Positions 20,230 through 28,248 of a DNA stretch of 64,000 nt are shown here, piece after piece. Origin of the DNA: Micromonospora sp. NBC_01796 (GTDB lineage: Bacteria > Actinomycetota > Actinomycetes > Mycobacteriales > Micromonosporaceae). The notes under the pieces were generated by a model. It was not told where the DNA came from, did not search any database, and saw nothing but the letters and a program-made list of their open reading frames with translations. The translations under genes and the position numbers were made by a program. The DNA lies in assembly GCF_035917455.1 (NCBI RefSeq), contig NZ_CP109078.1, forward strand, positions 5,564,001-5,628,000, in the 5' to 3' direction. Numbering within the stretch: the first letter of the stretch is position 1; the number at the start of each line of letters is the position of its first letter.

Positions 20230-22433
20230 GCCCGGTGACCGTGGACACCAAGCTCCTCGGCGATCCGGTAGACCGGGTCGACGGCCCGCTCAAGGTCTCC
20301 GGGGCGGCCCCCTACCCGTCGGACGTCTCCTATCCGGAAATGGCGTACGCCGCACTGGCGCAGTCGACCATCGGCGCCGGCACGATCAGCGCGATCGACG
20401 CCGCCGCGGCACGGGCCGTACCGGGCGTCCTGACCGTGATCACGTACGAGAACACGCCCGCCCTCCCGGACGGGCCGATGACGATCCTCGGACCCTCGGC
20501 CCGCTTCCCGTTCAAGGACAACCGGATCGTGCACTACGGCCAGCACGTGGCGATGGTGGTCGCGGAAACGTCCGAGCAGGCGGTGGCGGCGGCCCGGCTG
20601 GTGAAGGTCGGCTACGAGCCGACGACCCCGGTCCTCGGTTTCACCAACCCGGACGCGCCGGTCGAGCAGAACGCGTGGGGGCTCGACACGGCGCGGGGCG
20701 ACGTCGAAGGCGCGCTCGCCTCGGCCGAGGTGACCTACGACGAGACCTTCACCATCTCCCCCGAGACCAACAACCCGCTCGGCCTGTTCGCCACCGTGGC
20801 CCGATGGGAAGCCGGACGGCTCGTCGTGCACGAGTCGACCCAGTGGCCGATCATGGCCCGGCAGACCCTGGCGACCGTGTTCGAGCTGGCCGAGCAGGAC
20901 GTCCGGGTGTTCGTACCGTTCATCGGTGGCGGGTTCGGCGCCGGACTCCGCTTCCCGCCGCACGCGATCCTGACCGTGCTCGCCGCCCGGATGCTCGACC
21001 GCCCGGTCAAGCTGGTGCTGACCCGGCCGCAGATGTTCACCTCCATCGGCCACCGGCCCGAGACGAGGCAGCGGCTGCGGCTCGGCGTCGCCCGCGACGG
21101 CCGGTTGCTGGCCATCGACCACGAGGCCACCTCGACCATCGGGATCGAGGAGACCAACCTCGAACCCGTCACCATGCCCACCCCCAACTCGTACGACTGC
21201 GACAACGTCGCCACCCACGAACGCCAGGTACGGCTCAACATCCCCAACCCCGGCGCGATGCGCGGCCCCGGCACCACCCAGGGCAACTTCGCCATGGAGT
21301 CGGCCCTGGACGAGGTGGCGTACCGGCTGCGGTGCGACCCGATAGCGCTCCGGCTGCGCAACTACGCCGAGGTCCAGCCGGGCACCGGGCTGCCCTGGTC
21401 GAGCAAGGCGCTGCGGGAGTGTTACCGGGTCGGCGCCGAGCGGTTCGGCTGGGCGGACCGTAATCCCGAGGTCCGGTCGATGCGCGACGGCGACTGGTTG
21501 ATCGGGTACGGGATGGCCGGGGTCACCTTCGACTGGTACCAGGCCCCGTGCCGGGCCAGGATCTCGATCCGCCGGGACGGCACCGCGTACGCCCGCAGCG
21601 CCGCGACCGATCTCGGCACCGGCACGTACACGATCGCGACCCAACTGACCGCGCAGTTGCTCGGCCTCGACCTCGACCGGGTCCGCTTCGACCTCGGTGA
21701 CAGCGACCTGCCGCTCGCCCCGCAGTCCGGCGGCTCGGGGCTGGCGATGTCCCTGAGCGGGGCGCTGCACCAGGCCGCCGGCAACCTGGTGGGTGCCTTC
21801 CTGGACGCGGTCGCCGACGACGCCGGGTCACCGCTGCGGGGCAGGGGACCCGACGACGTCACCGCCACCGGCGGGCGCCTGCACCTGGTGGACGATCCGT
21901 CGGTCGGGGAGACCTACACCGACATCCTGGACCGGCACGGGCTCGACGAGCTGACCGCCGACGGGGCGGTGGAACCGAAGGCGGAGGGGGCGGGGATGAT
22001 GCCGGCCGGCGGGTTCGCCGCCCGGTTCGTCGAGGTACGGGTGGACGAGGACCTCGGCGTGCTGCGGGTCGCCCGGGTGGTGACCGCCATCGACGCCGGC
22101 CGGGTCCTGAACGAGAAGACGGCCCGGAGCCAGGTCCTCGGGGCGACCGTGATGGGGATCGGGATGTCCCTGCTGGAACAGACCGAGTTCGACCCCGGTA
22201 CGGGCAGGGTGGCCAACGCGACCCTCGGCGACTACCTGATCCCGGTGAACGCCGACGTACCCGATCTCGACGTCGTGTTCGTCGGCGAGCCGGACCGGTT
22301 CAGCCCGGTCGGGATCAAGGGCATCGGTGAGATCGGCATCGTCGGGGTCGCCGCCGCCATCGCCAACGCGGTCCACCACGCCACCGGCCGGCGGATCCGG
22401 TCGCTACCGATCACCATCGAGAAGTTGTTGTAG
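20226..22433 (+). CDS. molybdenum hydroxylase catalytic subunit (PaoC/YagR type)
   Basis: Large molybdopterin-binding subunit (735 residues). Cofactor-contact regions FIGGGFGAGLRFPPHA and NPGAMRGPGTTQGNFAMESA are clear, and the C-terminal KGIGEIGIVG carries the Glu that acts as base in xanthine-oxidase-family enzymes. Together with the 2Fe-2S and FAD subunits it should oxidise an aldehyde or N-heterocycle with water as oxygen donor. The cofactor of PaoABC-type enzymes is molybdopterin cytosine dinucleotide, which a MocA-like transferase makes; a candidate is encoded near 9 kb. No XdhC-type chaperone gene was found in the window. Confidence 0.92.
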   Translation: MSPVTVDTKLLGDPVDRVDGPLKVSGAAPYPSDVSYPEMAYAALAQSTIGAGTISAIDAAAARAVPGVLTVITYENTPALPDGPMTILGPSARFPFKDNRIVHYGQHVAMVVAETSEQAVAAARLVKVGYEPTTPVLGFTNPDAPVEQNAWGLDTARGDVEGALASAEVTYDETFTISPETNNPLGLFATVARWEAGRLVVHESTQWPIMARQTLATVFELAEQDVRVFVPFIGGGFGAGLRFPPHAILTVLAARMLDRPVKLVLTRPQMFTSIGHRPETRQRLRLGVARDGRLLAIDHEATSTIGIEETNLEPVTMPTPNSYDCDNVATHERQVRLNIPNPGAMRGPGTTQGNFAMESALDEVAYRLRCDPIALRLRNYAEVQPGTGLPWSSKALRECYRVGAERFGWADRNPEVRSMRDGDWLIGYGMAGVTFDWYQAPCRARISIRRDGTAYARSAATDLGTGTYTIATQLTAQLLGLDLDRVRFDLGDSDLPLAPQSGGSGLAMSLSGALHQAAGNLVGAFLDAVADDAGSPLRGRGPDDVTATGGRLHLVDDPSVGETYTDILDRHGLDELTADGAVEPKAEGAGMMPAGGFAARFVEVRVDEDLGVLRVARVVTAIDAGRVLNEKTARSQVLGATVMGIGMSLLEQTEFDPGTGRVANATLGDYLIPVNADVPDLDVVFVGEPDRFSPVGIKGIGEIGIVGVAAAIANAVHHATGRRIRSLPITIEKLL

Positions 22434-22444
22434 GTCGCCGTCGG

Positions 22445-22450
22445 TACCCT
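22445..22450 (+). promoter_or_regulatory. candidate -10 box of a leaderless transcript
   Basis: TACCCT ends seven bases before the GTG at 22458 and no ribosome site is visible, the layout of a leaderless actinobacterial promoter. Confidence 0.4.
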
Positions 22451-22457
22451 GGCCCCG

Positions 22458-23054
22458 GTGACGAACACGGTGCTCGACAACGCGCTCACCGACACCGGCA
22501 TGTCGCTGCGTCCGCTGCCGGACGAGGTGGTCGACCTCCTCCGGCGCCTGGACGCCCCACCGCGGCTGGCCGCGCACCTGCGTGCCGTACACGACGTCGC
22601 GGACCAGCTCACCGACCTGGTCACGGGCCGTTTTCCGGAGCTTGCGGTCGACCGTCCGGCGGTGCTGTACGGGGCGGCGACCCATGACATCGGCAAGGTC
22701 ATCCACATCGACGAACTCTCCGGCCCCGGTACGGCACACGAACCCGCCGGTGAGGCACTGCTGCTGGCCGAGGGTGTGCCCGCCCGGCTGGCCCGCTTCG
22801 CCGGCAGCCACGGCAGTTGGACCCGGACCGGAATCACCGTCGAGGACCTGCTCGTCAGCCTCGCGGACAAGATCTGGAAGGCGAAGCGGGTCACCGACCT
22901 GGAAACCCTCGTCCTCGACCGGATCGCCGACACCGTCGGGGTGCAGCGGTGGCAGGCGTTCCTGGACCTGGACGACATCCTCGACCGGTTGGCGGCCGAC
23001 GCCGACGGGCGCCTCGCCTACCAGGGCAGCTATCCGATCCGTACGCCCCGCTGA
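22458..23054 (+). CDS. HD-domain phosphohydrolase
   Basis: A 198-residue single-domain HD protein. The metal-binding residues are seen as His in HLRAVHDVAD, the HD pair in GAATHDIGKV and a later Asp in LVSLADKIWKAKR. Such proteins usually hydrolyse nucleotides or phosphoesters; the substrate is unknown. It begins 24 bases after the molybdenum hydroxylase operon but has its own probable leaderless promoter, so cotranscription is not required. It ends at a strong terminator shared with the convergent E2 gene. Confidence 0.85.
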   Translation: MTNTVLDNALTDTGMSLRPLPDEVVDLLRRLDAPPRLAAHLRAVHDVADQLTDLVTGRFPELAVDRPAVLYGAATHDIGKVIHIDELSGPGTAHEPAGEALLLAEGVPARLARFAGSHGSWTRTGITVEDLLVSLADKIWKAKRVTDLETLVLDRIADTVGVQRWQAFLDLDDILDRLAADADGRLAYQGSYPIRTPR

Positions 23055-23058
23055 TCGT

Positions 23059-23087
23059 CGCGCCGGCCCCGGAGCGGGGCCGGCGCG
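23059..23087. terminator. bidirectional terminator hairpin
   Basis: Perfect 13-bp GC stem (23059-23071 with 23075-23087), loop GAG, between the convergent HD-domain and E2 genes, which end at 23054 and 23101. Confidence 0.85.
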
Positions 23088-23100
23088 TCCGATTCTCCGG

Positions 23101-24534
23101 TCAGGAGTGGGCGATCAGCATCGCCGGCTGCTCGACACAGTCGGCCACGTGCCGCAGGAAGCCGCCCGCGACGCCACCGTCACAGACCCGGTGGTCGAAG
23201 GTGAGGCTGAGCTGGGTCACCTTGCGCACCGCGAGTTGGCCGTCGACCACCCACGGCTTGTCGACGATGCGCCCGATGCCGAGCAGCGCCGCCTCCGGGT
23301 GGTTGATGATCGGGGTGGACCCGTCGACACCGAACACGCCGTAGTTGTTCAGGGTGAAGGTGCCCCCGGTCAGCCGGGCCGGCGGCAGCGTACCGGCGCG
23401 GGCCGCCGCCGTCGTCTCCGCGAGCGCGGTCGCGAGTTCGGTGGTGGTGAGCGCGGACGCGTCCCGGAGCACCGGTACGAGCAGGCCCCGGTCGGTCTGC
23501 GCGGCGATGCCCAGGTGCACGGCGGCGGACTGGATGATCCGCTGGCCCTCGGTGTCGACCCGCGAGTTGAGCTGCGGGTACCGGCGCAGCCCGCTGAGGC
23601 AGATCCGGGCCAGCAGCGCGAGGATGCTCACCGGTTGCTCGGGACGAGCGGCGTTGATCGCCGTCCGGGTCTCCAGCAGCGCGGTGGCGTCCACGTCGAC
23701 CCAGATGGTGACCTCGGGGATCTCCCGCCGGCTGCGGGAGAGCTTGTCCGCGATGACCTTCCGGACCCCGGTCAGCGGGATGATCACGTCCGCGCCGGCC
23801 GGGCCGTCGACGGGTCGGGGCGTACCCGGAAGTGCCGTCGCCTCGGGCTGCGGTGCGGGTTGCGCCGCGGCGGCGATCGCGGCCTCGACGTCGGCCCGCC
23901 GGATCACGCCACCGGGTCCGGTGCCGCGCACCTCGGCCAACTCCAGCCCGTGTTCCCGGGCCAGCCGCCGCACGATCGGGGACAGGACCAGCGGCGCCCC
24001 GCCCGCCATCCGCACCGCCTCGGTGACCGGCGTGACCGTGGTTGCCGGGGCGGGCGTGGCAGTCGCGACGGGGGCCACCGGCTGCCGGCCGGCGTCGGCG
24101 CGGCTCTGCTGTTCGGATGCCGCAACGGGCTGCTCCGGTGCCGGGCGGGGACGGCGGCGGCGACGGCCGGAGCCGCCGTGCCCGGTGCCGTACCCGATGA
24201 GGACGTTGCCGGAGCCGGCCCGCTCCTCCTCCCGGTAGGTGGTGTGCGCGGCAGGTTCGGCCGGGGCGTCCGGGCCGGCGTCCAGTGCCGCCACGGAGAT
24301 CAGGGGCTGGCCCACCGGGCGCACCTCACCGACCGCGCCGTGCAGGGCGACCACCCGACCCGCGTACGGGCAGGGCACGTCGACCACCGCCTTGGCGGTC
24401 TCCACCTCCACCACGCTCTGGTCCACGGTCACCACGTCACCGACCGCGACCCGCCACCCGACGATCTCCGCCTCGGTCAGCCCCTCGCCCAGATCGGGCA
24501 GCAGGAAGACCTGCGGGGCGGCCACGGCACTCAC
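23101..24534 (-). CDS. bkdC: 2-oxoacid dehydrogenase E2 acyltransferase
   Basis: Dihydrolipoamide acyltransferase core (477 residues). Domain order: one lipoyl domain (about 5-80; the lipoyl Lys is in VEVETAKAVVDVP), a long Ala/Pro/Thr linker, the E1/E3-binding domain (LSPIVRRLAREHGLELAEV with GTGPGGVIRRADVEAA) and the catalytic domain ending in LTFDHRVCDGGVAGGFL, where His and Asp are catalytic. GTG 24534 overlaps the E1-beta stop (GTGA), giving tight coupling. The divergent Lrp/AsnC regulator favours a branched-chain oxoacid complex over pyruvate dehydrogenase, though the sequence alone does not prove it. No E3 gene is present here. Confidence 0.88.
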   Translation of the reverse strand: MSAVAAPQVFLLPDLGEGLTEAEIVGWRVAVGDVVTVDQSVVEVETAKAVVDVPCPYAGRVVALHGAVGEVRPVGQPLISVAALDAGPDAPAEPAAHTTYREEERAGSGNVLIGYGTGHGGSGRRRRRPRPAPEQPVAASEQQSRADAGRQPVAPVATATPAPATTVTPVTEAVRMAGGAPLVLSPIVRRLAREHGLELAEVRGTGPGGVIRRADVEAAIAAAAQPAPQPEATALPGTPRPVDGPAGADVIIPLTGVRKVIADKLSRSRREIPEVTIWVDVDATALLETRTAINAARPEQPVSILALLARICLSGLRRYPQLNSRVDTEGQRIIQSAAVHLGIAAQTDRGLLVPVLRDASALTTTELATALAETTAAARAGTLPPARLTGGTFTLNNYGVFGVDGSTPIINHPEAALLGIGRIVDKPWVVDGQLAVRKVTQLSLTFDHRVCDGGVAGGFLRHVADCVEQPAMLIAHS

Positions 24535-25571
24535 GCGGTGCTGCCCGCGAGTGCGGTGCTGCCGGCGAGTGCCGGCAGCCAGCGCCGGTCGGGCTGGTCG
24601 TCCCACTGGAGCCGGGCGACCGCGTCGAGCACCCGGTCGACGCTCGGCAGGTGGGTGTGCTCCAGCATCGGCGCCGGGTACGGGATGTCCAGCCCGCTGA
24701 CCCGCAGCACCGGTGCGTGCAGCGAATGGAAGCACCGTTCCTGGACCCGGGCGGCGATCTCGGCGCCCACCCCCGCGAAGCTCTGTGCCTCCTGGATCAC
24801 CACACACCGCCCGGTACGGCGTACCGAGGCGCTGATCGTCTCGTCGTCGAACGGCACGATGGTGCGGCAGTCGATCACCTCGAGGTCCCAGCCCTCCTCG
24901 CGGGCGGCCTCGGCGGCCTCCAGCGCGACCGGGACCGACGGCCCGTACGCGATGAGGGTGGCGTCCCGTCCGGGGCGGCGGACCACGGCCCGGCCGAACG
25001 GCTCGGCGGTCACCGGCAGGCTGACCTCGTCACTTGCGAAGTAGAGCTTCTTCGGCTCCATGAAGACCACCGGGTCCGGATCGGCGATCGCCTCCCGCAG
25101 CAGCGAGTACGCGTCCTCGACGGTGGCCGGGGTGACGACCTTCAGTCCCGGGGTGTGCGCGTAGTACGCCTCGCTGGAGTCGCAGTGGTGCTCGACCCCG
25201 CCGATCCCCCCGGCGTACGGCACCCGGATCACGATCGGCACGCTCAGCGCGCCCCGGGTCCGGTTGCGCAGCTTCGCCACGTGCGAGGCGATCTGTTCGA
25301 ACGCCGGGTAGGCGAACGCGTCGAACTGCATCTCGACCACGGGCCGAAGCCCGGACATCGCCATCCCGACCGCGAACCCGACGATCCCGGCCTCGGCCAG
25401 CGGGGTGTCGAAGCAGCGTTGGTCACCGAAGCGGGCCAGCAGCCCGTCGGTGATCCGGAAGACGCCGCCGAGTTGGCCGACGTCCTCACCGAAGACCACC
25501 ACCCGGTCGTCGGCGGCCATCGCGTCGGCCAGCGCGGCGTTCAGCGCCTTCGCCATCGTGGTGCCGGCCAT
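24531..25571 (-). CDS. bkdB: 2-oxoacid dehydrogenase E1 beta subunit
   Basis: Beta subunit of the thiamine-diphosphate E1 component (346 residues). Characteristic stretches are NAALADAMAADDRVVVFGEDVGQLGGVFRITDGL, AIGMAMSGLRPVVEMQFDAF-like sequence and IPYPAPMLEHTHLPSVDRVL at the C-terminus. The Glu in FGEDVG is the conserved catalytic-site residue. ATG 25571 overlaps the E1-alpha stop by one base. The protein ends in a short duplicated tail (LAGSTA twice), caused by a small tandem DNA repeat at about 24537-24572, next to the E2 start. Confidence 0.9.
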   Translation of the reverse strand: MAGTTMAKALNAALADAMAADDRVVVFGEDVGQLGGVFRITDGLLARFGDQRCFDTPLAEAGIVGFAVGMAMSGLRPVVEMQFDAFAYPAFEQIASHVAKLRNRTRGALSVPIVIRVPYAGGIGGVEHHCDSSEAYYAHTPGLKVVTPATVEDAYSLLREAIADPDPVVFMEPKKLYFASDEVSLPVTAEPFGRAVVRRPGRDATLIAYGPSVPVALEAAEAAREEGWDLEVIDCRTIVPFDDETISASVRRTGRCVVIQEAQSFAGVGAEIAARVQERCFHSLHAPVLRVSGLDIPYPAPMLEHTHLPSVDRVLDAVARLQWDDQPDRRWLPALAGSTALAGSTA

Positions 25572-26767
25572 CAGCGTGCTCCCCGTTCGTCGTGTGCGTC
25601 CCGCTCGTCGGCGGCCTGCTCGGCGTCGGCGGCCAGCTCGGCGCGGATCTGTTCGCGCTGCTCCCGCAGTTGCGGGGTGGGCTCGGCGAAGACGTGGTCG
25701 AAGAGGGTGAGCGGGTCGACGGTCGGCTGCACGTTCATCCGGGCCCGCAGGTCGGCCGCGTACGCCTCCGCCTCGGCCGCGATACCCGCCTCGGCCCCGT
25801 CGTCCAGCACACCGAGATGCCGCAGGTAGGCGGACAGCCGGGCGATCGGGTCCCGGTCGCGCCAGGCGTCGACCTCGGCGCCGTCGCGGTAGCGGGTGGC
25901 GTCGTCCGCGTTGGTGTGCGGCTCCATCCGGTACGTGTGCGCCTCGACCAGGAACGGCCCGTTGCCGGCCCGCGCGTGGGCGACGGCCCGGTTCAGGACC
26001 GCCAGTACGGCGACCGGGTCGTTCCCGTCGACCTGCTCGCTGGGCACCCCGTACCCGACACCCTTATACGCCAGCGACGGCGCGGCGGTCTGCCGGGACA
26101 GCGGCACACTGATCGCGTACCGGTTGTTCTGCACGAAGAAGACCACCGGCGCCTTGAACACGGCGGCGAAGTTGACCCCCTCGTGGAAGTCGCCCTCGCT
26201 GGTCGCCCCGTCACCGATGAACGCCAGCGCCACCGTGTCCCGCCCCTGGTACGCCTCGCCGTAGGCGACCCCGGCCGCGTGCACGGTCTGGGTGGCCAGC
26301 GGGGTGCACTGCGGGGCGGTACGCCGGGCGGCCGGGTCGTACCCGCAGTGCCAGTCGCCGCGCAGCAGGGTCAGCACCTCGACCGGGTCGATGTCCCGGG
26401 ACACCAGGGCCATCGACTCCCGGTAGGTGGGGAACACCCAGTCGGTCGGGCGGACCGCGAGCATTGCCCCGACCTGGCAGGCCTCCTGACCGCGCGAGGA
26501 CGGGTAGACCGCCAGCCGACCCTGCTTGGTAAGGGTGGTGGCCTGGAGGTCGAACCGCCGGCCGATGACCATGCGCCGGTACAGCTCGCGCAGCGCGTCG
26601 ACGGGTGGCTCGGGGTAGTCGGAGCGCTCGGGCAGCCGGTTGCCCTGTTCGTCGATCATCCGGACCGGTTCGGGACTGGGCAGCAGGGCGCGGGCCGGGT
26701 CGGGCGGGGTGACCGCCCGACGGGTACGCGGGGATGCCCTGCGGACCGCCTGGGGTGTGGTTGTCAC
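25571..26767 (-). CDS. bkdA: 2-oxoacid dehydrogenase E1 alpha subunit
   Basis: Alpha subunit of E1 (398 residues). The thiamine-diphosphate motif is FIGDGATSEGDFHEGVNFA followed after the usual distance by NN in FFVQNNRYA. RTYRESMALV-like and EAHTYRMEPHTNADD, a phosphorylation-loop-type segment, are also present. GTG 26767 has AGGAGGT upstream at good spacing; the longer frame to 27232 would run across the divergent regulator. It heads the E1a-E1b-E2 operon. The N-terminal 45 residues are Arg/Pro-rich and probably disordered. Confidence 0.9.
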   Translation of the reverse strand: MTTTPQAVRRASPRTRRAVTPPDPARALLPSPEPVRMIDEQGNRLPERSDYPEPPVDALRELYRRMVIGRRFDLQATTLTKQGRLAVYPSSRGQEACQVGAMLAVRPTDWVFPTYRESMALVSRDIDPVEVLTLLRGDWHCGYDPAARRTAPQCTPLATQTVHAAGVAYGEAYQGRDTVALAFIGDGATSEGDFHEGVNFAAVFKAPVVFFVQNNRYAISVPLSRQTAAPSLAYKGVGYGVPSEQVDGNDPVAVLAVLNRAVAHARAGNGPFLVEAHTYRMEPHTNADDATRYRDGAEVDAWRDRDPIARLSAYLRHLGVLDDGAEAGIAAEAEAYAADLRARMNVQPTVDPLTLFDHVFAEPTPQLREQREQIRAELAADAEQAADERDAHDERGAR

Positions 26768-26872
26768 GGCGGGGACCTCCTGGACGTGTGGTGCGCCTAT
26801 GCTCACGCCCACGGATGATTGACTCAAGATCCTCAGGAAACGCGGGACGAATGGCAACGGAGGCGTACGGAG
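26768..26872. promoter_or_regulatory. divergent control region of bkd operon and Lrp/AsnC gene
   Basis: A 105-base gap between divergent starts. It contains the 9-bp palindrome TTGACTCAA (26819-26827) in an AT-richer patch, a possible Lrp/AsnC contact. Feedback control of both genes by the regulator is inferred from the layout. Confidence 0.4.
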
Positions 26873-27379
26873 ATGGACCAGGAGGACCGGGAGCAGGGCC
26901 CGTTCGCCGCCGACGCGGGACGATCGGCCCGACCCCTCGACGAGGTCGACCGGCGGATCCTCGACGAACTCGTCCGTGACGGCCGGACCTCGATCCGTAC
27001 CCTCGCCGAGCGCATCCACATCTCCCGGACCAACGCGTACGCGCGGGTGGAGCGGCTGGTGCAGGACGGGGTGATCACCGGGTTCCGGGCTCAGGTGGTG
27101 CCGGAGCGGGCCGGGCTCGGCACGTCGGCGTACATCGCGCTGAAGATCGAGCAGAACAGTTGGCGGGAGGTGTCGGTGGAACTGGGCCGGGTGCGTTACA
27201 TCGAACACGCGGCCCTGCTCGGCGGGGACCACGACGTACTGGCACTGGTCCGGGCGCCGGACAACGCCGCCCTGCGGGACGTGGTGCTCAACCGGGTGCA
27301 GGGCATCGCCGGGGTGCTCTCCACCCGTACCTGGCTGGTCTTCGAGGAATTCGACGGCACCACAACCCCCTGGACCTAA
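26873..27379 (+). CDS. bkdR: Lrp/AsnC family transcriptional regulator
   Basis: A 168-residue regulator. The N-terminal winged helix-turn-helix (VDRRILDELVRDGRTSIRTLAERIHISRTNAYARVERL-type layout, about residues 25-70) is followed by the RAM/AsnC ligand-binding domain (YIALKIEQNSW, GGDHDVLALVRA, GVLSTRTWLVFEEF). ATG 26873 has GGAGG nine bases upstream; a TTG at 26819 is in frame but has no such site. It is divergent from the bkd operon, the usual position of the branched-chain amino-acid-responsive regulator of these genes. The C-terminus is followed by a C-rich tract without a clear terminator. Confidence 0.85.
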   Translation: MDQEDREQGPFAADAGRSARPLDEVDRRILDELVRDGRTSIRTLAERIHISRTNAYARVERLVQDGVITGFRAQVVPERAGLGTSAYIALKIEQNSWREVSVELGRVRYIEHAALLGGDHDVLALVRAPDNAALRDVVLNRVQGIAGVLSTRTWLVFEEFDGTTTPWT

Positions 27380-27425
27380 CCCCCACCCCCAACCCCCCGC
27401 CCCCCGTCCCCACCCCCGATTCCCT

Positions 27426-27502
27426 CGACGATCTTGCAGTTGTGGCGCCCCGGATCAGGGCGCTTGTCCGGATTTGCGTGCCACCACAAGTGCAAGATCG
27501 TC
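27426..27502. repeat. imperfect inverted repeat, 20-base arms
   Basis: Left arm 27426-27445 (CGACGATCTTGCAGTTGTGG) pairs with 27483-27502 with one mismatch, across a 37-base spacer. The arms are AT-richer than flanking DNA. It lies between the Lrp/AsnC and DUF4291 gene ends and may work as a bidirectional terminator or be a dispersed palindromic element. Confidence 0.7.
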
Positions 27503-27550
27503 GCGCTAGGGGCTGGGTAGCGGCGTGCCGGGATTGACGGGTCCGGTTTG

Positions 27551-28135
27551 CTAGGGGTGTGCCGCGGTTTCGTCCAGCGGGTACGGGCGCTCGTCCGGCA
27601 GCAGTTCCGTCGCGCGGCGTTCGTCACCGGCGCGCAGGAGCGACCTGATCTCGCGTACGACCGGGGTCTTGTCGGTGATCGTGACGGTCCAGTCGTCGAC
27701 GTAGTGGTGGACGGCCTCGCCGGACAGCCCGACCTGTAGGGAGCGGTACGGCAGGGGTTGCAGCCGTAACGACCGCTCGGGATCCCACTGGACGCGTACC
27801 GGGCTGGTCTTCAACTGTCGGGACCATTCGGCCCGGTCGGTGTGCTCGGTCCGGTCGAAGTGACTCAGGCACGCGTGCGCCAGCGCCCACTCGAACCCGG
27901 CACGGGTGATCTCGATCGCGAGCACCCGCTCCTGACCAGGCTTTTCGGCCCATCCGCAGCGGTACATCATCCACAGGAACGACGGCTTGATCCAGGTCAT
28001 CCGCTCCCGTTTGAACGGACCCACGAACCGCCCGGCTGCCAACGCCGCCTCGGCGATCTCCGCCCGGTACGCCTGATAAACGGTGATGGTCTCGGCCGTG
28101 TACAAAGCCCGGACCTGCCGAGCGGGAACATCCAC
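27551..28135 (-). CDS. DUF4291 domain protein
   Basis: A 194-residue protein matching the DUF4291 family: RALYTAETITVYQAYRAEIAEAAL, then FKRERMTWIKPSFLWMMYRCGWAEKPGQERVLAIEITR. GTG 28135 was chosen because the family N-terminus begins a few residues before RALY and GGGGAG lies upstream; the frame continues to 28573 but would overlap the NicO gene. The function of the family is unknown. The gene stands alone and is flanked by two different long inverted repeats (27426-27502 and 28177-28238), a layout that could mark an inserted cassette. Confidence 0.85.
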   Translation of the reverse strand: MDVPARQVRALYTAETITVYQAYRAEIAEAALAAGRFVGPFKRERMTWIKPSFLWMMYRCGWAEKPGQERVLAIEITRAGFEWALAHACLSHFDRTEHTDRAEWSRQLKTSPVRVQWDPERSLRLQPLPYRSLQVGLSGEAVHHYVDDWTVTITDKTPVVREIRSLLRAGDERRATELLPDERPYPLDETAAHP

Positions 28136-28176
28136 AACAACATGCTCCCCGACCCCCAGCCCTTCTCGCACCACGG

Positions 28177-28238
28177 TTTTCGTGATCCCCGAGAGTTCGG
28201 CCGGGTATGGCGAGCCGAACTCTCCCTGATCACGAAAA
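28177..28238. repeat. inverted repeat with 25-base arms
   Basis: Arms 28177-28201 and 28214-28238 are complementary with three mismatches, around a 12-base loop. The outer ends are AAAA/TTTT-type, so the structure resembles a terminator for the leftward NicO gene (stop at 28249), or a mobile palindromic unit. It precedes the DUF4291 start by 42 bases. Confidence 0.75.
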
Positions 28239-28248
28239 GGCGGAGGAG

